The notes below the pieces were generated by a model. That model was not told the DNA's origin and made no database searches. It saw only the letters and a list, made by a program, of their open reading frames with translations. The position numbers were made by a program, and so were the translations under genes. A DNA stretch of 64,000 nucleotides from Acanthochromis polyacanthus (lineage: Eukaryota; Chordata; Actinopteri; Pomacentridae), in NCBI RefSeq assembly GCF_021347895.1, contig NC_067118.1:41659255-41723254 (forward strand). The letters are read 5' to 3'. This document shows, one piece after another, positions 12,749 to 23,540 of this stretch (its first letter is position 1; every line of letters starts with the position of its first letter).

Positions 12749-13581
12749 CTGAGGCGACAGATCAAAGCATATTAAAAATGACCTACGTGTCAGCGCATTG
12801 ATCTAAGACCAGGTGGCACCCATATATGCCGGCTGAGCGGCGTGTTTGCTTTTTTACCCCCTCCTTCGCTCTTTCTTTCTCCCTCGCCCTCGCTCTCTCT
12901 TCCGCCTTTCTTGTGACCAGCGACAACTTAGTCCCGGCACTCCATTGTTCAGGCACAAAGGCTATGTAAAGACACGTCAGCGATTACAAAGCTGCAATGG
13001 CACAGCTCAATTACTCAAACGTTGCCGTGCACCGCGCCGGGATACATGTGTTTGTAGGTGAGTGTTTGTGTGTGTACTCACAGCGAGCCCCTGTGAGATA
13101 TTAACCGGGCTGTGGCTGTGTCAGCAGCGCCGCGCTGTGTTTTTAGTCTTTCATGTTCCATTTATTTGACCCCTGACCCCCAAACACACAGCAGCCTCAC
13201 TTCAGCCCCCTTCATGCACACCTCTGCACCTTTGCACAAAGCACACACGTGCAAACATCCACACGCCCACGCACACATCTTCACGTACAACACAGTAATG
13301 CCTCTCTCTCTCCCTTTTCTGAGCTATTACAAACCATATTTGCCCCATCCAATCAGTTTGATTAATCATGCGCCAGACCACAGGCTCGCAATCAGATGAC
13401 CAGAGCATCGCGCCCCTCTCCACACATAGACACAGCCGTGCACGGACACAAACACACACTTGCGCTTGTGGGGAAGTATTTCCCCACAGACATCCTCAGT
13501 GTGACAGCACCATAAACTGGCCATTTATCAAAGTGTCCCCCCAGTACACGCACATACAAAGGCCCTCACTCACACAACACA

Positions 13582-13583
<2 letters not shown>
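12111..13583. other. Non-coding sequence including a CA tract
   Basis: A CA run lies at 12713-12747. The block 12755-13060 is repeat-poor apart from CT-rich sequence near 12855-12900. CA-rich degenerate sequence lies at 13220-13290 and 13420-13460. No coding exon is supported. Confidence 0.55.

Positions 13584-13643
<60 letters not shown>
13584..13643 (+). repeat. (CA)n microsatellite, about 60 bp
   Basis: Pure CA run preceded by shorter interrupted CA runs from 13567. Confidence 0.97.
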
Positions 13644-13647
<4 letters not shown>

Positions 13648-13830
13648 GATTAGAGAAATAGTCCCAGGGCATTGTCTTTGTGGTGGAAAAAGCCATTTAG
13701 TAATAGCAAATTGTCATTTGCCCTCACAACAATGAATACAACTTGTCATCCTCCAGCTGACTGTAAAGCCAAAATGAGTTGTCACTTAATAATAATCTGA
13801 TTTGTCATCTAATATATCAACATATTGCGG
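13644..13830. promoter_or_regulatory. Candidate regulatory block with four TTGTCA(T/C) motifs
   Basis: TTGTCAT occurs at 13711-13717, 13743-13749 and 13802-13808, and TTGTCAC at 13779-13785, all on the same strand within 98 bp. The reverse complement carries TGACA, the core of TALE homeodomain (MEIS/TGIF) sites. The block has no open frame. Function is inferred. Confidence 0.3.
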
Positions 13831-14599
13831 TATTGTCTGATTGTTTGTGTGTACCTTTCAATACTGAAGTAACTAATTTAGTTTAGTTTTACACGTCTGT
13901 GGCTACAAACTGTTATTATTGTTGTGATTTTGATCAAGCATATTGCCACAGTGTCATCGTGTGTCTAACTGATAGAGATACAATGTATCAGCTAGCTTAT
14001 CGCGTCTCTGAATTGTTGTAATTAATTTACACATAATAAGGTCGGAGTTTATCTGAGCTGCTAGATGAGGCTGTTATCCAAGCTGTCCGGGAGGTTTATG
14101 CTCCGACCTCGAGTAGGCACATTGTGTGTGTGTGTGTGTGTATGTGTCAGTGTTTGTTTGTGTGTCTGTCTGTTGCCCTTTAGTTGTGGCCACATAATTC
14201 TGAAGCCTGAGTAATGCAGAGCCCCTGCCATTTTTTATGGCTCATGGGTCAATAGTAATAATAAAAGAGATATTCATAGACATGTGGGAGTGGTGGGGGG
14301 GTGGGGGGTGCTTCCACTCTGCTGTATCAAGTGAAGATTTAAAAGCCCTGCTCTTTTTTTTTCTTTTTACTATTTCTATCTCTCCCTCTCTTCTCTCTCT
14401 CTCTTTTTCTTTCAGTGTGTTTAGCAAAGTTGGAAACAAAAAGCTCAAATCCTATTGATTTCTACTCACATGCATATTCACTTTTTAACTGTTGGTAACA
14501 TTTTAAAGACGTTTCCCTTTAGGAGAGTCCCCCTGTCAGTAGCTCCACACACACACATTAACAAAAACGCAGCACAGTAGATTAATGTCTCTGCAGCTC
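13831..14599. other. Non-coding sequence
   Basis: A TG run lies at 14122-14143 and a CT-rich stretch at 14348-14415. No gene is visible. Confidence 0.55.
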
Positions 14600-14960
14600 C
14601 TGTCCAGACGGCCATACTAGCCATGCAGGCGGGTTTGCAGCAGCTCACTGAAGCCTTTTTTATTGCTGGCCTATGTTCCAGAGGGCACTCTGTGTCAGTA
14701 ATCAGGATATGGGGGTTATCCTGGCTGACCTATGTATTGAGTCTGCTGGTGCAGCCATTTTCCAGAGCTAACACAAGGCAAAAGCAGCAATTTTCACAGA
14801 GAAGCAAAGAAAACCCCTGTGCTGTTGCCCTTAAACAACACGTTAGGTGAGCTGGCATTAAATGAGATAATAAAGAGACACAGTCACCATAACAACCATA
14901 CAGAATTTGCAAAAGTCTCATTGCACAGAAATGATAGAGACCCCTAAAAATCATGTTTCT
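14600..14960. promoter_or_regulatory. Candidate conserved block with inverted repeat
   Basis: A repeat-free block. At 14694-14729 an inverted repeat pairs GTCAG and AGGATA (14694-14709) with TATCCT and CTGAC (14717-14729), giving an imperfect hairpin with a short G-rich loop. Flanking sequence is balanced in composition. Whether this is a protein-binding dyad or an RNA hairpin is unknown. Confidence 0.25.
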
Positions 14961-15216
14961 TTAAAGGCTCAATTTATGCAAAAAACTTAATTTCACCTGT
15001 AGAAAGTCGCTCCCATGAAGCCTCTTTACTGTGAGGTGTGTGGATTATTTAGTAAAATGGCGACAGATTACTTTTGAGGCAGTTTTCAAAGTTGTCATCA
15101 TCACAAATGAACAGTTTGCGGCACAGATTTCAAACCTGATAGACTTGTTTTACAGCTCTTATCCAGGTTGTTTTCTCCTGATAGATGCTTGCTCATGTTG
15201 GATGTACTCTCAGATG
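14961..15216. other. Non-coding sequence, possible diverged L2 upstream part
   Basis: No gene is visible. The last stretch before 15217 may be a diverged part of the L2-like element whose 3' end follows. Confidence 0.4.
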
Positions 15217-15250
15217 GACGTCGCTTTGGATAAAAGTGTTTGCTAAATGA
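15217..15250 (+). mobile_element. L2-like LINE 3' terminus (or a SINE sharing it)
   Basis: The sequence GTCGCTTTGGATAAAAG followed by TGTTTGCTAAATGA matches the well-known terminal motif of vertebrate L2-type LINEs. A closely similar motif ends the minus-strand LINE fragment at 47682-47713. Only the 3' tip is recognisable here. Confidence 0.7.
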
Positions 15251-15790
15251 GATTTAGCACTGAAGTGTAGAAAATCCAGGGATTTTTTCTCCAACTAGAT
15301 GTCACCAGTGGCAGAAACTCTTGTGTTTCCCTGCTTATTTTAGTGACTCAACCGTTTGCCATGTGATTTATTGTATATTTCAGCTAGTAGTGTAACCCTT
15401 GACCTAAGTGCCACTACTGAAGAGTTTTCCAAAATGTCCATCAGTGTCAGGAAAGTCAAGACAGCTGCTGAGGGAGAGAACAAGAGGGCAGTTGATTGTT
15501 TTCCAAAGGAATTAGCTTGGCCTGACCCTCTTGAGCCTGGCCATCTTTTGAATGGCTGACACTTTATTTGTTTTGTCCCTATAACAACAGAATCTCCCGA
15601 GCACCGCGGTGCCCGCTCACGCTGGTATTGTCACAAACAACTAGACTGACTTTTCCTCTCCTTGTCTCTGCGGCGTGGAAAAAAAAAAGCGCCAGGCTTT
15701 TTACACAATCACAGGAGGCAATGCTGAGGTATGTGTGTGCTGTGATAAGACAGAGCGATGGGAGACAGATATGGGAAGGGCAGCGGTGGT

Positions 15791-15793
<3 letters not shown>
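15251..15793. other. Non-coding sequence
   Basis: Unique sequence. No exon or repeat is recognised. Confidence 0.5.
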
Positions 15794-15859
<66 letters not shown>

Positions 15860-15874
15860 ACACACAAACACACA
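15794..15874 (+). repeat. (CA)n microsatellite, about 80 bp
   Basis: CA run, pure to about 15852 and then interrupted by ACTCAC and AACAC variants. Confidence 0.95.
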
Positions 15875-17003
15875 TAGCGACCAGACTGCAGAGTCAGGCA
15901 ACATCACACTGAAGTTATTAGTGCTGATTTAGGGACGATTTGCGATGAATGTTTGAGTGTATATTCGATCAAACAGAGGAAACAAAGGGTTCACGTACAC
16001 AAACTTCTCCCCTTCACAGTTTGTGTGTGGATGCAGTGGCGTTACTCGAATGTCCAGCTGTGTGCAGGCGCCCCCTGTTGCTTATTGTCCTTCACTTTTT
16101 CCTCTCTGCAGAAAGCAAACATGTGAAAAGTCACACATGTGAATGCAAAGATGTAACACACGGGCTTGTTATCATAGTATCACAGATCACACACTGATCA
16201 AATCTTCCACAGTGGATAATCTTTACCAAAATACTGTCAGACTCTGTTGTGAAACAAAGGTGCTTAGCTTGCGTGATCTCATAATAGCTCCCCACATCAC
16301 TTCCCTTTTTTCTTTTTTTTTTTATGCAGCGCACACATACACACATTTCTCACCCATCAATCCCGGCATGACCCCGTTTCAAATTCATTAACAAGGCTTC
16401 AGAACTTGCAGACACAGCAATCACCCCAAGCAAAATAAATTCCTGCGCCAGAGGATAGAGAGAGCCTGTGTATTTGTGTGTGTGTGTGAGTGTGCATGTG
16501 CGTAAATTATAGCAGTGCTGCGTCGTCCACTGCCGAGTGGAGTGAGGAATCTGTTTGGACAACTGCTGAATGTTTTGGTTCCCCCACGGTGCCTTGGAAA
16601 GCCATGCAGCCACTGTATCTTTTACAAATTAGCCTGCGTTGTCTACCAAGCACTTTCCCTTATCCCCGGCCTAAGCCCTGTCTGCTCACTGCGGGACAAC
16701 CCTGGGTGTGTTTGGGGCAGGACGGATTATGAGAAGAGAGCCGAGGAGAGGAACGGCGAGATAATGGACGTGATCGCGTCTGACAGATTACAGATGCTTC
16801 CGGGGCGTGATAACTGACTGTAACTGAATCACAAAGTCGATTAAATTGTGAATAACGATGAGTTTATGTGTCAAGTTTAGCTTCAGTATCACTTCCAGGC
16901 AGATCTGATATAAAGTGACAGAAGTTATTCTCAACCTTAACACTTATTGCCAGTTAATAATGCATTGAAAGGTAATTTATGTCCGCTACATTATCGCTAC
17001 ACC
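15875..17003. other. Non-coding sequence
   Basis: A short TG run lies at about 16474-16500. The stretch 16500-16810 is open for about 100 codons in one frame, but the translation shows no domain or codon pattern I can support. No repeats are recognised otherwise. Confidence 0.5.
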
Positions 17004-17005
17004 TA

Positions 17006-17083
17006 CACCCCCTGTCAAAAGTTTTAGGACGCTTTCTCATTCAAATGAATGCGAAAGCGTCCTAAAACTTTTGACAGGGAGTG
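17006..17083. mobile_element. 78-bp palindromic Tc1/mariner-type MITE, copy 1
   Basis: A near-perfect hairpin: CACCCCCTGTCAAAAGTTTT opens it and the inverted sequence closes it, with a short loop around TTCAAATGAATG. It is flanked by TA at 17004-17005 and 17084-17085, the Tc1/mariner target duplication. Three siblings of identical length lie at 23461, 50513 and 55166. No transposase is encoded, so it is non-autonomous. Confidence 0.9.
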
Positions 17084-17085
17084 TA

Positions 17086-19596
17086 CATGTGTTTTTTTGC
17101 ATAAACTTGCATACATAAAAACATTACTATTCACATTAGCAGAATTACAGTCTTCACTTTTGGTGCATGGGCAGAAAATGATAAAAACAGAGTCCGTTCG
17201 AAACATGGCACCACAAATGGGGTTACAGTGTCGAGACTCGACTCGGTGTGTGAAGTTCTTTCCATCTGCTGTCAGTTGTAAATGTCCATCTGTGTCTGGT
17301 TAGCAGCGCTGCTAAAGGCTACAGTAGGCCGAGGTGAGAGGCATTTGATGGAGAAGGTCAAAGCTAGTCATGTGACGAGTGGAGCTGCTACACATAGAGA
17401 TGTTTTTACTGCTGATTTATGATGTAAAAGCATTTGGGCTCGGGAAGCGCTGGAAGAGAACCCATGTGTGAGTCTATTAGACGGCGGTGCGCACATAAGG
17501 TAGGGGTGTAGTGAAAAGCAAAACTGTCTGTCGGCTCCTTCAGAATGAAACGCGGCCACGTTCTCCCCTCAGAACTGCTGATTTCCAAAGTTGAGAGGTT
17601 TAAAAAGCAAGCAGGGGCATCCAAGAGAGGTCAAATACTCCTTGTGCCGTGAAAACAAGCTCCAGTTTCTAGTAACAAAAGTGCCAAACTGCTGAATTTG
17701 TGAGTCTAGACAAAACAAACATGCATATGAATGTATCTTACTTTCTCTTTTCCTGTTTTTTTTTAATGAGTGTCTCCTCTCCCCGCGATGTAGCGTGTCA
17801 GATACTATTAGGTGGTCCAGGGCTGAGGAGGAAATCCTCTGGGCCGAGTTGAGTCGCTGCTCAACAGTTTGGCCATTGTTCACCGTCTCAGACACCAAGA
17901 CCCCCTTCAGAAGGAAAAAAAAAGTAAAGAACCCATCAAGCAGCCACTCTTTTCAACTCACAGCATGCCACAGTGGGAGAAAGAAGCAGAAAGATGTAGA
18001 GAGAAAGAGAGACATGCTGCTAAGATCCTCTGACAGATCTGAAGCGAAGATGTTACATTTCTTAACTCACCGTGTATGAAGCCTGTCAGGACCTACAGCT
18101 GTGCAGGAGAAGCATAAAAACAGCTACTGGTTGCCAAGTTTTCTGGCTTCTCGCTGTGTTTTTGCAACTGTTCACAAGGTTTCACTCTCATGTCCCGACA
18201 GAAGTTTTAAAAATGTGATTATTGTGTACCAGAGAGCTAATACATTCCATTCCAGCCCCATACGCCACCGCCGCTCCTTATCAGTATGACATTTATTAAA
18301 ATGTCACATAGTTTGCAGAGACGGAGAAGGACTTGATGAAAAAATCCTACCACGCAGCAGAAATTTCTCTTTCACTAAATGATAATGTCAGCAGCTGTCG
18401 TGTAAATGCCCCAAATGAAAATAAGCACTTTCTTTTTTACGCATTTGGATGCTTTTTATGTTCTTTTTGTTTGTGCTAATTGGAAGAACCCCTTCAAACG
18501 TGCTCCACGAAGCTTCTTCACACAAAAGAATCTAAATAATCAACTGTAAACCCATTCAAAACCTGTGATTTTTGACAAATACCAACATATTCGCAAGCTT
18601 CTGTTGCAATGTTTATAGTCATAGATGAGCCCTCGTAACTAACTCAAGCTTGTCTGTAATTGTAACCAGCAGTTACATGAAAATAACATGAACCAGAGGG
18701 AGAATTCTGTCTGGTCTGTATTCATCCACTTTATTTTAAAGGGTCCTGATGAGTGGTTGTCAGCTCCCCTCTTTGCCAGCACACAGGCCATGTGCTGCTG
18801 GCTGTTATCATGGGCACAGAGTGAATATTTGTGGTGAATGCTGGTGCCCTTAAAAACTTCCGCCAGTTTTAACTGTTATTAAATGCTAAGAAGTGGTACA
18901 AACTGGGAGTTACTCTCTTTTTAAGCCAAATTAAAATAATACTTCCATGAAGTATTTTTCACGACTAATTCCACTAAATCCACTCATTTTCTGCAGTAAT
19001 TGAAGTTCCACCCACAGTGATCTGTCAAACAGGCGTAGAGAGCAGAGGAGGCACCAACGAGAGGAAAGTTAGCACGCTTTAACCAGGTGAGAAATAATAG
19101 AAGGACCAGGAACAGGGGCCTTACTGGGTCGCAGAGTGACCAGCTAACGTGTCAGTGACCCTGGGTTGTCAAGCGCCGCACATGCACACCCTCCAAGACC
19201 GATGCAAAGTCTGCCTCTGCAGCACAAGCACATGCATACACATGCACGTACTCAGAGCTAGACACCCGAGGGGGAATGTTCTCTCACGGCGGTGGTGCAA
19301 GTAATTGAATCAAGCCAAAACCGAACTCTGCTCACCCCCACCCCCACCCCCGCCCCCTCGTTTCGTTTCCCCGCCTGCCCTCGCCTCTGCCTTAAAAAGG
19401 TAAGCCTTGTGGCTGATGGGAAGCAGATGTGGACTGAGCCCTGCTCGGTAAAGGTGCAGAGTCAGACCCCCACATCCACCCCTGGCCGGGAATATATCTT
19501 CATTGAGGAGAATAAGGGTGTCCACTTACATCTGCTACAGCACATCAAATCACACTCATCTGTGTGCAAAGGAGAGTAAAGGGGTTAATGATAATG
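17086..19596. other. Non-coding sequence, unique
   Basis: Mostly unique sequence. The part 18300-19000 is repeat-free, AT-rich and could hold conserved non-coding DNA. C-rich sequence lies at 19332-19358. No coding exon is supported. Confidence 0.5.
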
Positions 19597-19763
19597 TTGT
19601 GTGTGTGTGTGTGTGTGTGTTATGTGTACCCCTGGGATGTGACTGACACCCATCCCTATCACTAGACCCTGACAGCTCCACACGTCTGGCTCCAATATCC
19701 CCCCACTGTTTCTGCGGAAACACCATCCTCTACAACCATCCATTGCATGGTCATACTTGTTAG

Positions 19764-19807
<44 letters not shown>
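19597..19807 (+). repeat. Two (TG)n microsatellites
   Basis: TG runs at 19597-19620 and 19766-19807, separated by about 145 bp of unique sequence. Confidence 0.95.
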
Positions 19808-19811
<4 letters not shown>

Positions 19812-22580
19812 TTGGCGACCTGAAGCTTTACGGCAGGAACAAGAACTTGAGACCTGCCTTATATCTGTCTTAATTTCAAAACATAAAATTTAAACCGGTT
19901 GATTTTCCTGAAAACCATAAAAGTGTGCATATTACTCAAATGTTGACACAGACTTTGCCACTACTTTTCAGTAAATCTTATCATGCAGAGTGTAATTTAC
20001 AGAACAGGAATCATGACTGAGTCACTGAGTGGCTCGTTTTAACTTTTCACATGGCATTTATATATATATGTATTTAAAAAGTGACAATATCTGACACCAA
20101 TTAAAAAACAATCACATTTTTGCACCACAAGCTCCGCCTGAGGCTCGGTCACCAGCAGCACTTTGTCCTAATTATGCTTTTTACCAGGCATTTTCTATTT
20201 TGGACCTTTATACTATAAGTGTGTAATTATGGTCTAAAACGCTATATGTTAGACCTAAATCTGGCTTGTCTCTTGAAAACCTCTGGATTGCTTTCCAAGA
20301 CCTTACACAGCTGTAATGCTCTCCAGCTGCTGCATAAAACTTATGGAGGATGGTAACCATCTTGTACTACTGCTGAAATGGTTTTAATACCTTCCACTTT
20401 GAGTTCTTCAGCTGTGTTGGCACAAGTAGTCATATCTAGAATGCTATGCACTCCAATGGAATGCTACAAATGACCTGGAATTTACGGTTCTGCGTGCTAA
20501 CAGACACTCGTGTCCGTTTCCTGTTTCAAATAATGCTTATTTCCTTTATGTGAAAATGAATGGGATGATTTAGCCTTCATTAAACGGCCCACCATCTCGT
20601 TTGTCTGGCCAGCCGTCCTCCCGTCTCAAATATGCTCCCTGGGCATTTCAACCCAGCAGACACAACACAAACCCTGCACTCCCTTTCTCTCCCCTCTGAG
20701 GATTTGGCAGTTGCTGCAGGCTAAAGGAGGAGATGAGGGCGAAGCGCACCGCTACCTGTCAATCTCATCATTTCCTAGAAGGTGAGAGAGAACAAGAGAG
20801 GTCGGGAGGAGAAAGGAAGGAAATGAGGTGTTTGCTTTCACTGTGTTATAAAACCCCGGTTAGATCACAAAGGAATTCATGCTCTTGTCATAGAAAAGAT
20901 GTTTAAAATGTATTTTGTTTTTATTTGAGTTGACAGTTCATGTGTGTCATGTATGGCGCTATGAATCCTATTCAACGCTAGTTAAAGTGCTAAATCTTTG
21001 CTTCTTTTCCACTTCTGTGGACGCGTTTCTTGTTAGTTGATTTTGTTTGATCTGCTCTGACTGATCCGTGATCAAAAACATGATCATATCCAATGATTAG
21101 TCATGATTCGGTCGCCTCAGAAGCTGCAGGAGTAGCAGTTAACATTTGTCACGTTAATTAAGGAAAAAGGCAAATTAAAGAAACTCCCGGTCATTTCTCT
21201 CTGTGGTAGCTCGCCTTGTAAGATTTTCCTGATTTTTGTCAAAGAAAAACGGCAGCATTGTTCCTAATCCTGCATATAAAGTTCTAATTAACTTGACTGA
21301 TTTCCCAACTTGAGAATCAATGAACAAAAAACCACTGAAAAATTAGGAGATCCTGCAGGTTTCATTGGTCTGGAAGGAGGCTCATTCCTATTCAAAAGAC
21401 ATTCCTAAATTTCCAGAATGTTTAGTCATCAAATTGAAGTCAATCCTGTTATTGGCTTTGCTTTGGGTATACGAGTTGACAAGAATTTCACAGAATAACA
21501 GAGCATCCTTAATTAGTGGAGAAAAGTGCCGAGAGAGACAGAACTTTGACACGAGACTGAAAGATAAAGTAGCTATTAAGCAACAGATGAAGAGTCAAGA
21601 TACTAGAAAAGCAGTAAAGACAGACAGGGAGGGAAACCGAGGACTGAGCCAAGACGGAGAGGAGCGAGCGAGAGCCAAAAACAAGGAAGGAAGGAAACGA
21701 GGAGATGCAGAGGCAGCGCAAGAAGAGACGTCCCGAGAGGGAGATGGGTAGGGTGAGTTAGCGGGTGAGTAGCCCAATGACAGACAGACTGAACCGGAGA
21801 TGAGTGGGGAAATTCCCTCTGTGCACACATTCAATAAAATCACCCAGCTGCACAGTGTGTGTGTGTGTGTTTGTCTGTGTGTCTGCACGAAGTGTAATTG
21901 AGACAGTCAGAGGGGTGTATTCAGTTTATACAGCGTATTCTACCCCGAGGACTCCCTGTCAATATTATGTCATCCAAAAGCACTTATACAGACCTTCTGC
22001 TGGAACGCACACACTCAGAGGCCCTAATATATTCAGAGTCACAGGCCTCCCACTCTGTCAGATGGCCGGGAGCAGCTCTGTCCGCTTGGAAGTGTTCTGG
22101 CTGAGGGCTTCCTGCCTGATTTTGTCTTAATATTGTTCCACACCGTATCTGATGGCCTTAACATGTGGTTTTTATGTCTCACACACAAACACACACTCGC
22201 TTGCGTCCTTACGTACACGCCTACCCTCCGAGGACTGCAGATGTCCGTGGAAGTGTATGTAGAATGTAGAAGTACAGGATGATATGCATGTGATTCGTAC
22301 GGGGCTTAGCTTTGCACCGGACAAAACAAATCTCTCTCAGTTTCTCTAGTTTCTCTCATTTTCCAGTTTTCCAGTTTGATATTGTCAGAGAGACCGAAAG
22401 CAGAGATTGAGCAAAAATATCTGGCTAGAAATCATCATTGATAGGTGAAGGGATGTTTTAGTGTTTGAATTGATGTTCTCCCATTCCCCCAGGAGAAGTT
22501 CTGGACTTAAAAGTAGATTTTGGTGGAGAAGACCCACAATAAAAAGCAGTCAAACAGGATGCACACTGAGCCAAAAAGCA
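19808..22580. other. Non-coding sequence, unique
   Basis: No gene is visible. Purine-rich sequence lies at 21525-21750, where the open frame yields a charged, low-complexity peptide. A short TG run lies at about 21855-21872. The part 20280-20620 is repeat-free. Confidence 0.5.
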
Positions 22581-22589
22581 CCTTTCTGG

Positions 22590-23159
22590 TAGCCTAGCCA
22601 CGCTAGACCCAGCTCTTAAGACACAAGGGTCTAGGGAAGCTCGACAGGGAGGGAGGCGGGCTAAAAGGTTGTCTTTCAAATCACTCTGCAGCAATTGGGT
22701 AGGTATACAACCAATCAGCGCAACAAATAGGCTGACGGAGTTCCTAGAGCGCCGGATTGTGGCTAAGTCCCATTAGCTTCCCAACCAGCGGAGACAACTG
22801 GTATATTAAGGATTTGCCATATCCCGTCGGCATAAGTCCAAATACGTCTTTCTTCTCAATGAAACACTTCAGTGCCATCCTTTGTTTATCTTTCAAGTTG
22901 AATTTTAGCTTCAAATCTTTAAGGGCTGTGGCCAAAGCCGAGTCTAAAGATAACTGTTTATTGTGCGCCGGTTGTTTCTGTCAGAATCGTCATGCCTCTG
23001 CTGTCACTTCGTTACGCCCGCCTTCTGACTCTACACTTCATGGTGATTGGTCCGGCCAGTTTTAGGAGAATCCAGCCTCGAGCCTTATGGAGGGTAACTA
23101 GACCCACCCTGGCAGAGAATTAAATTTGTTGCCGTGGGTTGTCTAGCGCGGCTAGGCTA
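22590..23159. mobile_element. 570-bp TIR element carrying a RecQ helicase fragment
   Basis: The ends are inverted repeats: TAGCCTAGCCACGCTAGAC on the left, and the complement of TAGCCTAGCCGCGCTAGAC on the right. The flanks share CCTTTCTGG (22581-22589 and 23160-23168), a perfect 9-bp direct repeat if the element starts with TAGCC; other boundary choices give 7 or 10 bp. Subterminal TCTAG/CTAGA motifs recur inside both ends. A 9-bp duplication would fit a Mutator-like element and a 7-8 bp one a hAT-like element. No transposase is present. Confidence 0.8.
22744..22935 (-). pseudogene. RecQ-type DNA helicase N-terminal fragment inside the TIR element
   Basis: A 63-residue frame begins MATALKDLKLKFNLKDKQ and contains GLMPTGYGKSLIYQL. 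The first part fits the glutamine motif 0 of RecQ helicases and the second the Walker A loop (motif I). The similarity ends soon after, at about LVGKLMG, and the DEAH, motif III-VI, RQC and HRDC regions are all missing. No frameshift or stop breaks the retained part. It may be a captured host exon or the remnant of a helicase encoded by the parent transposon. A functional helicase is excluded by length. Confidence 0.75.
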
Positions 23160-23168
23160 CCTTTCTGG

Positions 23169-23458
23169 AGCACCATGCATCCCCCAAAATGACTGTGGAG
23201 AATCAGAATTTGAGCCATAAAGTCAAATAATATTTGGAAAATTTAAAAAAAAACAATATTTTGTGCCACTTACAGCCATGGCCATAAGTTTGGACACAAG
23301 TACCATGACGCTTGTGTATCTTAGAAAATACCACAAAATTGTCACTTACAATATAAATACCAGTCATAGCCATCAACCAAAATGAAATATATAAATATAA
23401 TATACAGTATGTGTGCCATTCAACTCTTGAGTTCATGCTGTTTGGGCCCAGAAATATG
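23169..23458. other. Non-coding sequence, possible Tc1-like end
   Basis: TACAGCCATGGCCATAAG at about 23271-23288 resembles one terminal repeat of fish Tc1-like transposons, but I see no matching opposite end. The rest is AT-rich with no gene. Confidence 0.35.
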
Positions 23459-23460
23459 TA

Positions 23461-23538
23461 CACCCCCTGTCGAAAGTTTTGAGACACTTTCTCATTCAAA
23501 TAAATTAGAACCCGTCTCAAAACCTTTGACAGGGGGTG
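23461..23538. mobile_element. 78-bp palindromic MITE, copy 2
   Basis: Same family as 17006-17083, with TA at 23459-23460 and 23539-23540. It starts CACCCCCTGTCGAAAGTTTT; the right arm has one substitution in AACCTTTGAC. The centre reads TCATTCAAATAAATTAGAAC. Confidence 0.9.
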
Positions 23539-23540
23539 TA

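Noticed and set aside
16515..16817. 100-codon frame ending the TG-rich region
   Set aside because: No recognisable domain and no conserved pattern; overlapping frames are equally open.
21365..21751. 128-codon K/R/E-rich frame
   Set aside because: Its second half is purine-rich low-complexity DNA; the first half has no family match.
23271..23300. Tc1-like terminal repeat (TACAGCCATGGCC)
   Set aside because: Only one possible end is visible, with no partner terminus and no transposase; kept only as a note in that segment.
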